From contig JAYXKI010000001.1 of the NCBI GenBank assembly GCA_037892935.1, forward strand, positions 558,001 through 622,000: 64,000 nt of DNA, written 5' to 3'. Of the stretch, positions 33,023 through 43,671 are shown piece by piece. The notes below the pieces were generated by a model, which was given only the letters and a program-made list of their open reading frames with translations, was not told where the DNA came from and made no database searches. The position numbers and the translations under genes were made by a program. This DNA is from Phlebopus portentosus. Taxonomy: Eukaryota; Basidiomycota; Agaricomycetes; Boletales; Boletinellaceae. The first letter of the stretch is position 1. The number at the start of each line of letters is the position of its first letter.

Positions 33023-35028
33023 CTATGAGAACCCGCTCGTACTCCTCCACGCAGGCACATGCACACTCGGCCCCCCCAGCCCCGCGCTCGCCTCATACCC
33101 AGGCGGCGCATCCTCGTACGACGAGCCCTGCGAGTTCTGTCCTCCGCCACCAGCTCCGACATTCGCATTATACCCGTGCACGATCGCAGTCGGCATCGGA
33201 GGCGGGCTAGTCGACAGCGCCGGCGCGCCATACGCCGAGTTCAAGGCGCCCTGAGCAGCGGGGGAGGGGGAGGAGGAGGAGGAGGGCACGACGTTCGCGC
33301 CGTACCCGCCTCCACCGAGTGTGTAGCTCCTCTCAGGTTGATGGACACCCGTGGCGGGAGATTGGTACGCGCTCCCGCCGCTCGTTGCGTACCCGACAGC
33401 GCCTGTAGCAGCGGCGGCGGTAGCACCTGTTGTGATAGCGGTGGGGTACCCACTAGCGCTGTATGGGTCTTGCGACTGCGCTCCGTACGCGTAATCCCCT
33501 CCACCGTACGCTGTAGTAGCTCCCGGCGCAGCACTCGATCCGTAAGCAGCGTGAGCGGAGCTAGAATAGTAAGGATCTGCGTAGGGCTGTGAAGGTTGAC
33601 GAGGTGGCGGACTCGTGCTGCTGGCAGCGAACGCTCCTGGCATGGCGGAGGAGGAATAGGGGCTCGGTTCGTTGTTGTTGTATGTCGAGTAGGCGGAAGG
33701 GTATTGTTGGTGCTGCGAGGGCGTTGATGCAGCCGTGTGGTCTATTTGAGAAAATAGTGCCGAAAGATGAATAGATGTTAGAAACGAATCAAGAAATATG
33801 AGATGTGAGGAAATGAATACGCACGGGAAGTATCACTAGTCCGATGTCCGTATGCCGCTCCACTAGCGGCGAGGTATCCCGCTCCCGCGCCTACGCCCGC
33901 AGCAGCACCAGCAGCACCAGCAGTCGCCGTTGCACCAGGAGACGTCGAGTACTGCCTATTCGGCGGGTAACTCATCCCCGGGGCTCCCGAGTTCGATCGA
34001 GCAGGCGACGAGGGCGAGGACGAGTAATACTCGTCCACCGCACGCGTACCAGGCGGCGCCTGGGCGTACCCACCCCGGAACGACGGCTGCGCATGCGTGC
34101 CCATCGTGCTCCCGCTTCCCTGCCTTCTCGGCGCACCGACACTGGCGCCAACACCAGCGCCGTAACCAAGAGCCTTATGATCGCGGTACGGCTCGTCCCC
34201 ATCCGACATGTCGTCGTCCATATGTCTAAGGGGCTTGACGACATCCGCGTGCTCAGGGAACGCCGGGAGGCCCACCTCGTTCTTCTGCCTCGCCTTCCGC
34301 TCCGCCTCAGCTCTCACCGCATCGAGCCGCATCTGCTCTGCGTGACTCGTAGGCGGGACGGCGCCCTTCCCGTACTCATCGTCCCCTTTGCCGCCGCCGC
34401 GCCCCCGCGGACGGCGCGAGATCATACACCGCCCACAGGCATACACGCACCCGCTGAAGAACAGCAGAATCGCAGCGGCGAGGGTCATCCACACCGCGCT
34501 CCCAAACTCCGCGCTATTGTCGTCTCCCTCCAGGTCCTGCACGCGCTTCTTCACGACGAAGAACAGCACGATATCGAACACGAACGCAACGAGCGCGAGG
34601 GCGGCCGCGAGCCCGCTCACGCACGTCGAGCAGCACGCCATGCTCATCTCCCTCACGTGCGCCAGCAGGCCGAACAGCGCGGACACGCCCGCCGCGCAGA
34701 GCGCGATGACGTGCAGGAACAGCGCGTACGTTATCCACTTGACCACGACGTTCGGGATGTCCACGTCCAGCGCGAGGTCGCCCACGAGCGCCTCTGCGTC
34801 GAACGTATACCCCACGCTGGGCGAGGAGCACGTCGTCCCGTTCGAGGACAGCTCGAGACAATACCCGAGCGTGCCGATCGTTATCGTGCCGTTCGCGCCG
34901 CTGATACTGAGGTTGGCTTTGAGGAAGTAGATCGATTTGATGAGGGGGACATTGAAGGAGACGATGGCGAGGAGGATGGTCGCTGTGAGTGTGACGAGGA
35001 AGCCCGGCGTCGCTGGTCGGAATATCAT
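33023..35028 (-). CDS. palI: SUR7/PalI (Rim9) family membrane protein, pH-sensing pathway
   Basis: The ATG at 35028 opens MIFRPATPGFLVTLTATILL, the first membrane segment. An extracellular loop with GTLGYCLELSSNGTTCSSPS (the paired-Cys SUR7 signature) follows, then three further membrane segments (FLHVIALCAAGVSALFGLLA, AAALALVAFVFDIVLFFVVK, AVWMTLAAAILLFFSGCVYA) and a basic RRPRGRGGG. A long disordered tail rich in Ala, Gly, Pro, Tyr and Ser is split by one intron near 33740-33825. The tail contains PPGYEA, a PPxY motif that could bind a WW-domain protein. Length is about 620 residues. The layout (4 TM plus long tail) fits PalI/Rim9, a plasma-membrane chaperone of PalH/Rim21 in ambient-pH signalling through PacC/Rim101. 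Local composition is more GC-rich than the left half of the window. Confidence 0.82.
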
Positions 35029-36043
35029 CTTTGGTTGGTGGAGGTAAGAGAAAGAATGGATTGAGATTGTCAGGAGTAAGTAGCTACCGACGTTGCTGTG
35101 CGTGCTCCCTGGGAAAATGCAGTGCTACTACTGCGCTTTTTAAACTAATTATATTCATTTCAGTCATCTAGACATTACAATTATTACTCTGGGCTACTGT
35201 AGCGATGTCAAGAAAAAACAAACGAATCTAAACATCAAATTTAAATTTTGAAGGGAGAAAGGACTGTAAGTACCACAAGAGTGCAATTCAATTCATCATC
35301 GTCAGTCAGGGCGTTATCCAGTCCGTTAGCAAGTCCCAAAAAAAAGGTCAAAATATTAGAAAATCGAAACAGTCCTATGAGTGAGCATTGCACAAGAACG
35401 CAAGAAGATAGGGCCTAGGAGACCAAGAAACCGAACCTCGCGTCGACGAGTTGACGAGTTGACGAGAAATCGCCCGCCGAGGGACCGTGTGAGCCCCGTA
35501 CACGCTCACATAAATACAAATGAGTATTTCAGCCCTCTCCCTCTCTCTCGAATCGGATCCGAACTGCCACTGGAGGCGTGCGCTGTATGAAATGCGATGC
35601 TGCTACTGCTGATGTTGATGCTGAAAACGATCTACGTGTTCCCGTAACTAGTACACGTAACGCGGCGGTCGATCGGCGTGCGACGTTGATCTCTCGATGC
35701 CGACGCGTCCAGGTCCATGCGCCACCCGTCAACGTCTTGGATATTTCACTCCTTTTCTTAAACGTCCTCCCACGTCGTCCCAGTGAACTCTCTCTCTACC
35801 ACACCATGACCACGACCAAGACGAGTGCACCGCAGTAAGCCAAGAACGGGACGAGCGCAGTCCAAGAGTTAAGAAACTTAAGCACCTCCACTCCACGTCT
35901 CGTCGAGGCAGTGCCTGCGTGTGTAAGCATGACGCGGCCAACAGCGAACCAAGACCAGAGGACCAGAAGGACGGCGATAGGAACGAACGAACGAACGAAT
36001 AGAAGAGAGAGAGCACGAAGAAGGCGGGGAGCAGAGCACAGGA
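35029..36043. other. intergenic, upstream of the PalI-like gene
   Basis: About 1 kb with no supported gene. Open frames here are shadows of low-complexity sequence. It contains one gccaag hexamer (35839-35844), the core of the PacC site, but one copy is expected by chance. Confidence 0.45.
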
Positions 36044-37823
36044 TTAATTCCCATTGCTTGCATCCGCACCCCACTTCACCTCCCGCGTCGCCCCACCGCT
36101 CCAGTCCTCCACACGCCGCTGCGCGACGAGGGACATCGTGCTCCTGTCCGTGCCTACGAACCCCGTGCCGAGGGACTGCACCACTGCGTCGATGAACACG
36201 GTGTACCTGCACACATCAATCATTAGCGTCTATCAGGGAAAGTAAGAAGGAAGGAAAGAAAGAGAAGAAGGACCTACCACTTCCCGAACCGCTCCTCGGT
36301 CCCAAACGCCTCGTGATCAACCCACTCCCAACCCAGCTCTCGAACCGCATCCCACCACTTCGGGTCGCTCTCGTCGCTCGTAACCAGCACCCTCTCAACT
36401 TCGATGCCCTTCTTCTCGCGCAGCTCCTGTCGCACTTCGTCACGCGCCGTGCGAACGTGCTGAGCGGGGCGAAGCACCGGCTTTCATCCTCGCCATCGGT
36501 ACCATCGCAGTACCTACCAAAATCACCATGCCGGACGTGCATAGAGATGAACGGCGGGACCTCTTCCCCCTCTTCCACGCCAAACGTCTTCCGGACCGCA
36601 TCGAGCGCGACGTTCGTGAGCCGCGGCGACCAATGCGCGTGCGTGCCGACGAAGCGCCACGCAGGGCTCCAATCATAGTTGAACTCGAAGATCGCCTCCG
36701 ACGCGACGTAGTACGGAAAGTCGAAGCACGCTATCTGCTCGTCGGGAAGTCTCGTATCCCCGCTTTGCGGCGCGGGGAACGGCGCCGCTGCGGGTATGCG
36801 CGCGCGATTCCGGCCATCTGGGAACGTCAGCGCGGCGAGGGAGGAAAAGCGCACGTGCGGGTCGTTCGTGTATTGCGGTCGGGGGAGCATGATCGCGCTG
36901 TTCGGAATGGGCGTGTAGGACACATCGAGCGCGAGGTGCGGCTCGATGATGTTGAAGCGCGGTTTTCTGTCCTCTTGCTTCATCGCTGCTGTTGCCCAGA
37001 TGCTCCAGCAACCTAGTTCGTCGATGTGTTCTGAACCGGGGATCTTGAGGTCCGACCATTGGATGATGGGCACGCCTATGGCTTTAGAGAGTCGCGGGAG
37101 GTCAAACACGTCGCCGACGTCGACGAAGCCTGCCGAGGAGCCGATGTGCGAAGGTGCGAAGGGAGGAAGGATGGCAGTTCGGTTAGTGAGGAGGGCGAGG
37201 TAGAGGAGGTTGACGTAGGTCATGAAGTCGTTGGCTACAAGGTGTAGGTAAGCACGCATTGCATATGCCGAAAGAAATGAGAAACGTACTCCATCCTGCA
37301 GCGATCCAGGCGGTGATGTATTGGACGTCGTCACGCAGGTTATCTGTGAGGCGCAGTGTCAGGAAGCATACACGGACCGTGATCATGATGCGCCCTCACC
37401 TCTGAAGCTTTCAGTCGGCGGCCCTCGTACCTGTGGCGGATACAGACCCGACAGGTCGTCTTTCTCTGTATCTACCTCTGGTACGGTCCGCACGGCGTCA
37501 TCGCTATTCGACACATGCACAACGCTAAACACCGCGAATACAGCTAAGAAAGCTAGTATCCCGACTATAGCGAGCACGCGGGGTCGACGCGCGAAAGAGC
37601 GTAACGGAGAGGCAGACGAGTGACTTCGGGAGTGCTTTTCGTGATAGGGAGAGGGCGAGCTGTAAGTGCTGAGAGTTGGGCTTGAGGCCTCGAGGTCATC
37701 GATGTCTAGATCTTCCTCGTGGTTGGTGTTGTCGATGCGAGTACGAGGCGGAGAGGGGGAGAGGGAGCGGGTGAGGAAGGGAGATGAGCTCGAAGTCGAG
37801 CTTGACGCAGGTGAGTGTGTCAT
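36044..37823 (-). CDS. type II membrane protein, GDP-fucose O-fucosyltransferase-like
   Basis: The ATG at 37823 gives a Ser/Pro-rich cytosolic tail, one membrane anchor (LAIVGILAFLAVFAVFSVVH) and a lumenal domain: the single-pass layout of Golgi/ER glycosyltransferases. After introns near 37400 and 37230-37270, the lumenal part shows MTYVNLLYLALLTNRTAILP, GDVFDLPRLSKAIGVPIIQW, PPFISMHVRHGDFGRYCDG, VLVTSDESDPKWWDAVRELG, then, after an intron near 36215-36275, VFIDAVVQSLGTGFVGTDRS and MSLVAQRRVEDW. The HVRHGDF and D....SFVGTxxS blocks are the GDP-binding motifs seen in POFUT and related fucosyltransferase folds. It ends ADASNGN at 36044. The neighbour across a 436-bp divergent promoter is a GDP-fucose-transporter-like gene, which supports fucose as donor. 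The acceptor is unknown. Confidence 0.75.
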
Positions 37824-38259
37824 GACGAAGACGAGTTGAGGTGTGAGGGAAAGGCGGGACAACAACACGAGCTCGAGCTATACACAGATACACAGACACA
37901 GACACAGGATGGGATGGGACATTCGATTCGATTCGGAGCGTCGGCTCAACTTTATTATATTATATTATATTATATTATATTCCTCCTTGGGGGTATACCT
38001 GGACGACTCGGCCCGGTGTGGACGGCTCACGGCTCGCGTTGGATCTCGATTCTGTGATGCTCGCTGATTCTGCGGACTTGATTCTGGTTCCCACTTTGGG
38101 ACGATACCACCGTACGTACGTACGGTCTGAACCTCACGGAGATCATGGAGCTATATTATAACCATGCATTCCTCGTCTGCTCTGCTCTCTCATTTCTTTC
38201 CGTCCCTTTGTCATTCTCTTCTCCTGTAAACTTCTGAACGAGCTCGACGACGACTAGCC
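37824..38259. promoter_or_regulatory. divergent promoter of the fucose-related gene pair
   Basis: 436 bp between two start codons. Contains a (TATTA)n tract at 37952-37981 and a cgtacgtacgtacg run near 38111-38125. These may shape the promoter; no specific factor site is claimed. Confidence 0.5.
37952..37981. repeat. pentanucleotide microsatellite (TATTA)n
   Basis: About six units of a TATTA/TATAT-type repeat, within the shared promoter of the two fucose-related genes. Confidence 0.9.
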
Positions 38260-41200
38260 ATGGCGGTCCAACACCAGCAGCAGAAACAGTCCTCGCCTGC
38301 TCAAGTCGCAGGCGTCGTCTCCTTCTACATGACTGCTGCCCTCGTCGTATGTCCTCCTCTTCGTTACATTCCAATCCTAGCTAATGAATATCCCACCACA
38401 GATGGTCTTCGTGTACGTCTACTGATCTCTCACTCAATCTCACAACTCACAACTCACATCTACTACCGGAACAGAAACAAAGCAGTCCTGAACAGCTCGC
38501 CCGAGCTCCCGCTCCTCTTCCTGCTCATCCAGCTCCTCATCGCAGTCGCGCTCCTCCACCTCTCCTCCGCGCTCTTCTCGCACAAGATCGACCTGCCGAG
38601 ACTGGAGCTGGAGACCGCGAAGAAGCTCGCGCCCGTCGTGCTCGTGAACATCATCGGACTGGTGTTCAATACGCTCTGCTTGAGGGACGTGGAGGCCAGT
38701 TTCTTCCAGGTGCGTTCGTTCGGCCCGTCCGTTCATATCGAAGTCTTAACGGTATTAACTTCTAAATTAATGTATTATTATTATTATTATTATTATACGG
38801 TTATGCGCCTAGATTGCGCGAGGCATGCAACTCCCGCTGACGATCCTCGTCTCCTCCATCAGCACACGGCAGCAGCCCACAGGACGCGTGCTCATCGCAG
38901 CCGGGACAGTGACCATCGGCTTCCTCCTCGGCGTCTCCCCCTCTTCCTTCTCCTCGCTTTCATTCTCGCTCACCCCCGCCGCGCCGAGCGTCGCGCAGCC
39001 CTCAGACCATAAAGCGCCTGGACTGGTATCGCTGATATACGGCGTGCTGAGCGCGCTGTTCATCGCGTTCCACAGCGTGCTCATCAAGTCGTCCCTCCCG
39101 CACTGCAACGGGTCGACGATCCACCTCGCGTACTGGACCAACCTCGGCTCCGCGCTCTTCCTCTTCCCCTTCGTCCTCCTCACGGGCGAGTTCTTCAAAG
39201 TCCTCAGCCTCGCTTTGAACAAAGTCGATGCGAGTGTGGGAGGGGAGTGGAATGCGAGCGTGTTTGTGTGGGGGAGCCTTGTGACGGGCGTGTTTGGGTT
39301 CTTGCTCTGCGTTGCGGGGTTGTTGAGCATCAAGGTGACGAGTCCGGTGACGCATATGTTCTCGAGTGTGAGTCCTGCTTCCTCGCTACTCTGGTCTGAT
39401 TCTTGTTTTTCTCTCCTTGGGTTTCATTTGGATTTCTCCTTTTGAGAATATGCTTTCGCGACACGTTCGTTTCTCTTCGTGTGTCTCGCCGCCTGGATTT
39501 GCTCTCTCCGGGTCGGAGAGATTGACGATTCCATGCACTATAACTCCGAAGCGGGTATGCCGTATGGCTGTGCAGCGCAGCGTAACTACACATCGGACCG
39601 ACCGCCTAAACGGCATGTCCGTAATCCTCTTCTGAGAGTTCCTGCTATTACGATCACCCCATAAGTCTATATATTTTCTTTACTCGCGCCGTTTATCCTG
39701 CCGGCCGAAAAGCGGACCGGACCCTACCCTACCTGCGAACGCGCGAAGAAGTCTCACTCCCGGGCAGCACGCATCACACTTGCATGACATGACATGCGGT
39801 ACTTGATCTATTTCTATTTCTGTTTTTATTTTTATTTTATTTTTATCTTTGCATCAAGGTTACCCTTATGGTGATTGGGAGGGCCCCGCCGTGCGCCGCT
39901 CATTATCAGGATTGCGCGCTTTCATTTCGTTTCGTTGATTGTGTCTGCCCGTTTCTTTTGATTTTTGATTTGTTTTCTATTTTTGTGTGATTTGATTTGA
40001 GTCGGCGTGGGCTTTCGGGCCGTCGGAAGCCGGGTGGAGTAAGAAGTTGTAGGTTGGGTTGGGAGAGTGGATGGGTGTGCCGAGCACCGAACGACGAGCG
40101 ACGACGATCAAGAGCACTTCGATCTTCTGAGTCTTGAAATGAAGTGCTGCTCATCTTTCTTCTCGAAGTGTGCATCGGAGCTCGGCATGCATGCGTTCGA
40201 AGGTGATGCACCTGCGCCTCATGCGGAATCTTACGCCATTTATTTTTGATGCGTATCTTTCTCACCTCCCTCCTCCCTTCACCTTCGATCTTAGCGGAGT
40301 CAGATTTAGATCCAGGCTGCGGCGTGCCGGTCGGGTCTTCCTTTTTACTCCTCTTCCATTTCGCCTATATATGCCTGTGTGCGCTGCTGGCTTATGGCAT
40401 AGCGCCGAGCTCTCGAACCGCGTAAATATCAATAGACCTGGAGCACCTATTTGTCACGGTTACCCTTCTCTTTTCGTGCCTGCCGTTACTCTTTATCTTT
40501 CCGGCTAGAAGTCGTTTCTCTTTTAATTTTGATTCTTTGAGTTCTTTGCGAGCGTATGCTGACGGTCTCTTTGTTTTGACAGGCTGCACGTTCGGTGCTC
40601 CAGACTCTGCTCGGTGTGTGGTTATTCGGCGATTTGCTTAATGTGTACGTCCTCTTTTCTTCTCTTCTCTATTCTGTATTTTGCTTCGATACTGTTACTG
40701 CACGTGGAGACACTTCCATGCGTGCCCTTTATACTCATTTGATTTTCGAGCTAAGCACGAGTGGCACGAGCTCGTCGGTGTGGAGAGCGCGGCGGGCGGG
40801 ACGGCCGCAGATCACTCGCGCTTCTCGTTCTTTCTTGCTACGCTTCCCGTCCGTGGCGCAAGCCATGGAATCACAGGGATCTTCCATGAGTCTTCTATGC
40901 CAATTCTTTGATGACACATGCCTCTGATCGCACTAGACTGGCGCTGTTCGTTGTTCGTTGTTCGTGCCTTTGTGTCGCTGTCATGGAACGTGGAACGTGC
41001 GGGACGTTCCGGTCTTTCCACATGTACAGCTTCATTTTTATTTTTATTTCGAGCAGTCGTCGGTTGTCGAGAAGGCTGTCTTTATTTCAATTCTTATTCT
41101 TATTTCATCCTGACATGAAATTTCGATCGATCGTCTAATACTAACTAACGTCTTTATTCGACGTGCACAGAAACCGCGCCACGTCCATCATAGTCATCCT

Positions 41201-41495
41201 CCTCGGCACGATGTACTACACCTGGGCGAAGCACGTCGAGGGTCTCCAGCGTTCTCCCTCCTCATCCTCATCCTCTTCAGCTCCGGGAGGCAGCAGCAGC
41301 AGCAGCAGTAGTCTAAGCGAGTCAATTGGGATGAAAGACCGCGAACGGGACTTGGAGGGACAGACAAAATGGGGGAAGAAGCATGGGAGGAGGACGCTGG
41401 AGACTGTTACGGAGGACGAGAGCGAGAGCGATGAGGATGTGGTGTTTGATGCTGAGAAGGGCACGACGACGACGACGACGCAGAGAAGGGACTAA
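38260..41495 (+). CDS. GDP-fucose-transporter-like nucleotide sugar transporter (SLC35C1 type)
   Basis: Six exons: 38260-38346, 38402-38412 (11 nt), 38475-38709, 38813-39367, 40583-40644 and 41171-41495. All joins keep the frame. Spliced protein: SFYMTAALVMVFVNKAVLNS, LPLLFLLIQLLIAVALLHLS, KLAPVVLVNIIGLVFNTLCL, VEASFFQIARGMQLPLTILV, RVLIAAGTVTIGFLLGVSPS, LVSLIYGVLSALFIAFHSVL, STIHLAYWTNLGSALFLFPF, VFGFLLCVAGLLSIKVTSPV, THMFSSAARSVLQTLLGVWL, ATSIIVILLGTMYYTWAKHV: about ten membrane segments of the drug/metabolite transporter superfamily. FNTLCL, LIKSSLP and SPVTHMFSSAARS match the SLC35C1 pattern (human FNNLCL, SPLTHNVSGTAKA). The tail is hydrophilic with poly-Ser and poly-Thr. Introns 4 and 5 (1215 and 526 nt) are very long for this genome. 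It probably carries GDP-fucose (or a close GDP-sugar) into the Golgi. Confidence 0.82.
38771..38796. repeat. (ATT)n microsatellite in intron 3 of the transporter gene
   Basis: About nine ATT units in the 103-nt intron between exons 3 and 4, just upstream of the acceptor at 38812. Confidence 0.9.
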
Positions 41496-42136
41496 AAGAA
41501 GAGCATCGACAAGGAAGAAATTGTGTCTTTGTTTCTTTCTTTGTTTCTTGGGACGATTGAGTTACGATGAAAGGACTCGAAAGCCACTGTTTTTTTGTTT
41601 TTTTTTTTCCGTCTTTCTACTTACAAGCGGTTTGTGGTGTTACGCTCTCACGGACTCGACATATCATATTCTCTGACCGACTCGTTTCTTGATCTGACCC
41701 AACCTGCAGACACTATGTTGTATACAGTACACTGTGTAACGCTTTCCCTTAGCCCTATGTAGACGCTCCCTATTTATTTCAACGTCCTTTCCTTGATCCC
41801 ATCACGAAAAATACTGTTGTAATCGCTTACGCTCACGCTGTCGAATATATGTGTATGTATTCTTTCTTTCCCAATTATCAACGTGTTTCTTTCTTTCTTT
41901 TTTTTTTTTTTTTTTGGTGGTTTCCCTTCTTGATACGTCGTTTTCACGCTTTATATCCATTTCGTTTCATTCGAGAATCTTCACTGGACACTATATATAT
42001 ACAATATATGTAAACACGTAAATCGGGAGGCGTTATTATCATATATCATATCATATATCGTGGTTGTAAGTACCTGAACTGAGTAAAGTCTTACCTTGAA
42101 TTCGTGCCTTGCTGCTGAGGAGGTACATGCATGGTC

Positions 42137-42167
42137 CTTCGTTCTTCGTTCTTCGTTCTTCGTTCTG
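42137..42167. repeat. heptanucleotide repeat (cgttctt)n
   Basis: About four units of cgttctt in the gene-poor region. Confidence 0.85.
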
Positions 42168-43102
42168 GTATAAGTACTAGTAGCAGCAGGGGAGTCTGCT
42201 ACGTACGCTACGCTACGTGTCCCAGGCCTGATCTATCTTCCGTCTTAAGAAAAGAAAAAAAGAAGAAGCACATCCGTACGTGCTGATTGTTGCGTACCTT
42301 ACCAGGTCTAGGTCTATGCCTGTGCCTGTTTGTTCTTCAGCGTAGGTAGTAGCGTATAGGAGAATCCGGGATGTTCATCTCGGCCGGCCGGCGAAGCAAC
42401 GAGCGAAAAGCCGCAGGAGGATGTACTTATGTAGGTTAGGTTAGGCGGCCACCGCTCGCTTCATGCATGCATGGCTGCGGCGGCGCCGAAGGCACACAAA
42501 ACAAAAGGAGAACTTTACATACTTAGGCGTACGTTGAGTGGACGTCCCCGGTCGGAGGTGTCGTTGCCGGCTGGAAGGATACGGACATCCATCCCGTCCA
42601 TACATCGATTCATCCATATCAGGGCGTGTTCACTCCCTCTCTCATCGGGCTTTCTCCGCTCCGCAGCGGGGTACTTATTGTAGATAGGAGTGCGGATACG
42701 TGCGTACATGATGTTCGAGCGGCTCCGAGTCAGTGTATAGTGTATCAGCCCGCTGGCGTTTGTATGAAGCCTTTTGGTAATATTAATACTGAGAAGTACA
42801 GTAGCGAGATAACAAACATATACTATATGTATGTATGTACTTCCTGACTTGACGTAAAGATGGAAAGTTACGGTCTTACGATGGCTGTGGAGAGGCCCCC
42901 CCGCGCTCAATCAAGACGCCAGCGACTTGATGGGTGTGCGATGTGCGCGTACATTTCGGCCTGGATGGACTGCACTAATCATCACGGGAAAAGAGATGGG
43001 GAGAGCGTGTTGGCTTGTATCATTCCAAGATACATTCTATCCTCTTCCCCCCCCCTGAAAGGGTTGAACCTCGAGTACATATCTCTCAAAACTCAGGAGT
43101 CC

Positions 43103-43431
43103 TTTGATCTTTCTTTGAAAAGCGCGGCTGGAAGGACAATACAAAGCTTCAGCTCAATTGCAGCCCCGCTCGTAACAACTCCTCCACCGTACCTACGCAC
43201 CGGAAGTCCCTGCCAAAAAAAAAAAAAAGAAGAAAAAAAACCTTATAGTTATGTTTGTCAATCGTGCTTGATCTTTGAAAAGCGCAGCTGGAAGGACAAT
43301 ACAAAGCTTCAGCTCAATTGCGGCCTCGCTCGTAACAACTCCTCCACCGTACCTACGCACCGGAAGTTCCTGCCAAAAAAAAAAGAAGAAGAAAGAAACC
43401 TTATAGTTATGTTTGTCAATCGTACTTCTCT
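43103..43431. repeat. tandem direct repeat, two units of about 165 bp
   Basis: Unit 1 runs from about 43103 and unit 2 from about 43268 to 43431. Both contain gctggaaggacaatacaaag, acctacgcaccggaagt, ctgcc followed by an A-rich tract, and ccttatagttatgtttgtca. They differ by a few substitutions and in the length of the A/G tract. No coding function is seen. Confidence 0.92.
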
Positions 43432-43657
43432 TCTGTGGACGATTCACGAATCGCGGGAGAAAGAAGAAGACATTGGCAAACAAGTGCAAGTGACAAACAG
43501 AACTCCAGCAGGCAGCGCAGATCTCCGGCCGGTAACCTGAAGGTTCGTCGGAAGAGAGAAGAGAAGCTCATATCAGGAGGGAATACCGCCACCGTCCGGC
43601 TCGCGGAAGATGGCGCGCTGAATAGAGGTGGTAAGTTTACTTACGGGGGCGAGGGCC

Positions 43658-43671
43658 GGGGGGGGGGGGGG
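43658..43671. repeat. run of 14 G
   Basis: Uninterrupted G run preceded by gggggcgaggg, a possible G-quadruplex-forming stretch on the plus strand. Confidence 0.85.

Noticed and set aside
33844..35064. 406-codon plus-strand open frame
   Set aside because: Antisense to the PalI-like gene in GC-rich DNA; very Arg/His-rich and without motifs. The minus strand has membrane segments and a SUR7 signature.
35839..35844. PacC site gccaag upstream of the PalI-like gene
   Set aside because: One hexamer in 1 kb is expected by chance and PalI acts upstream of PacC; no cluster of sites.
42424..42444. Telomere-like ttaggt units
   Set aside because: Only two to three imperfect units inside the sequence; not a telomere or a convincing interstitial tract.
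42860..43540. 226-codon plus-strand open frame
   Set aside because: It runs through the 165-bp tandem repeat, reads A-rich tracts as Lys runs and has no domain. Chance open frame.
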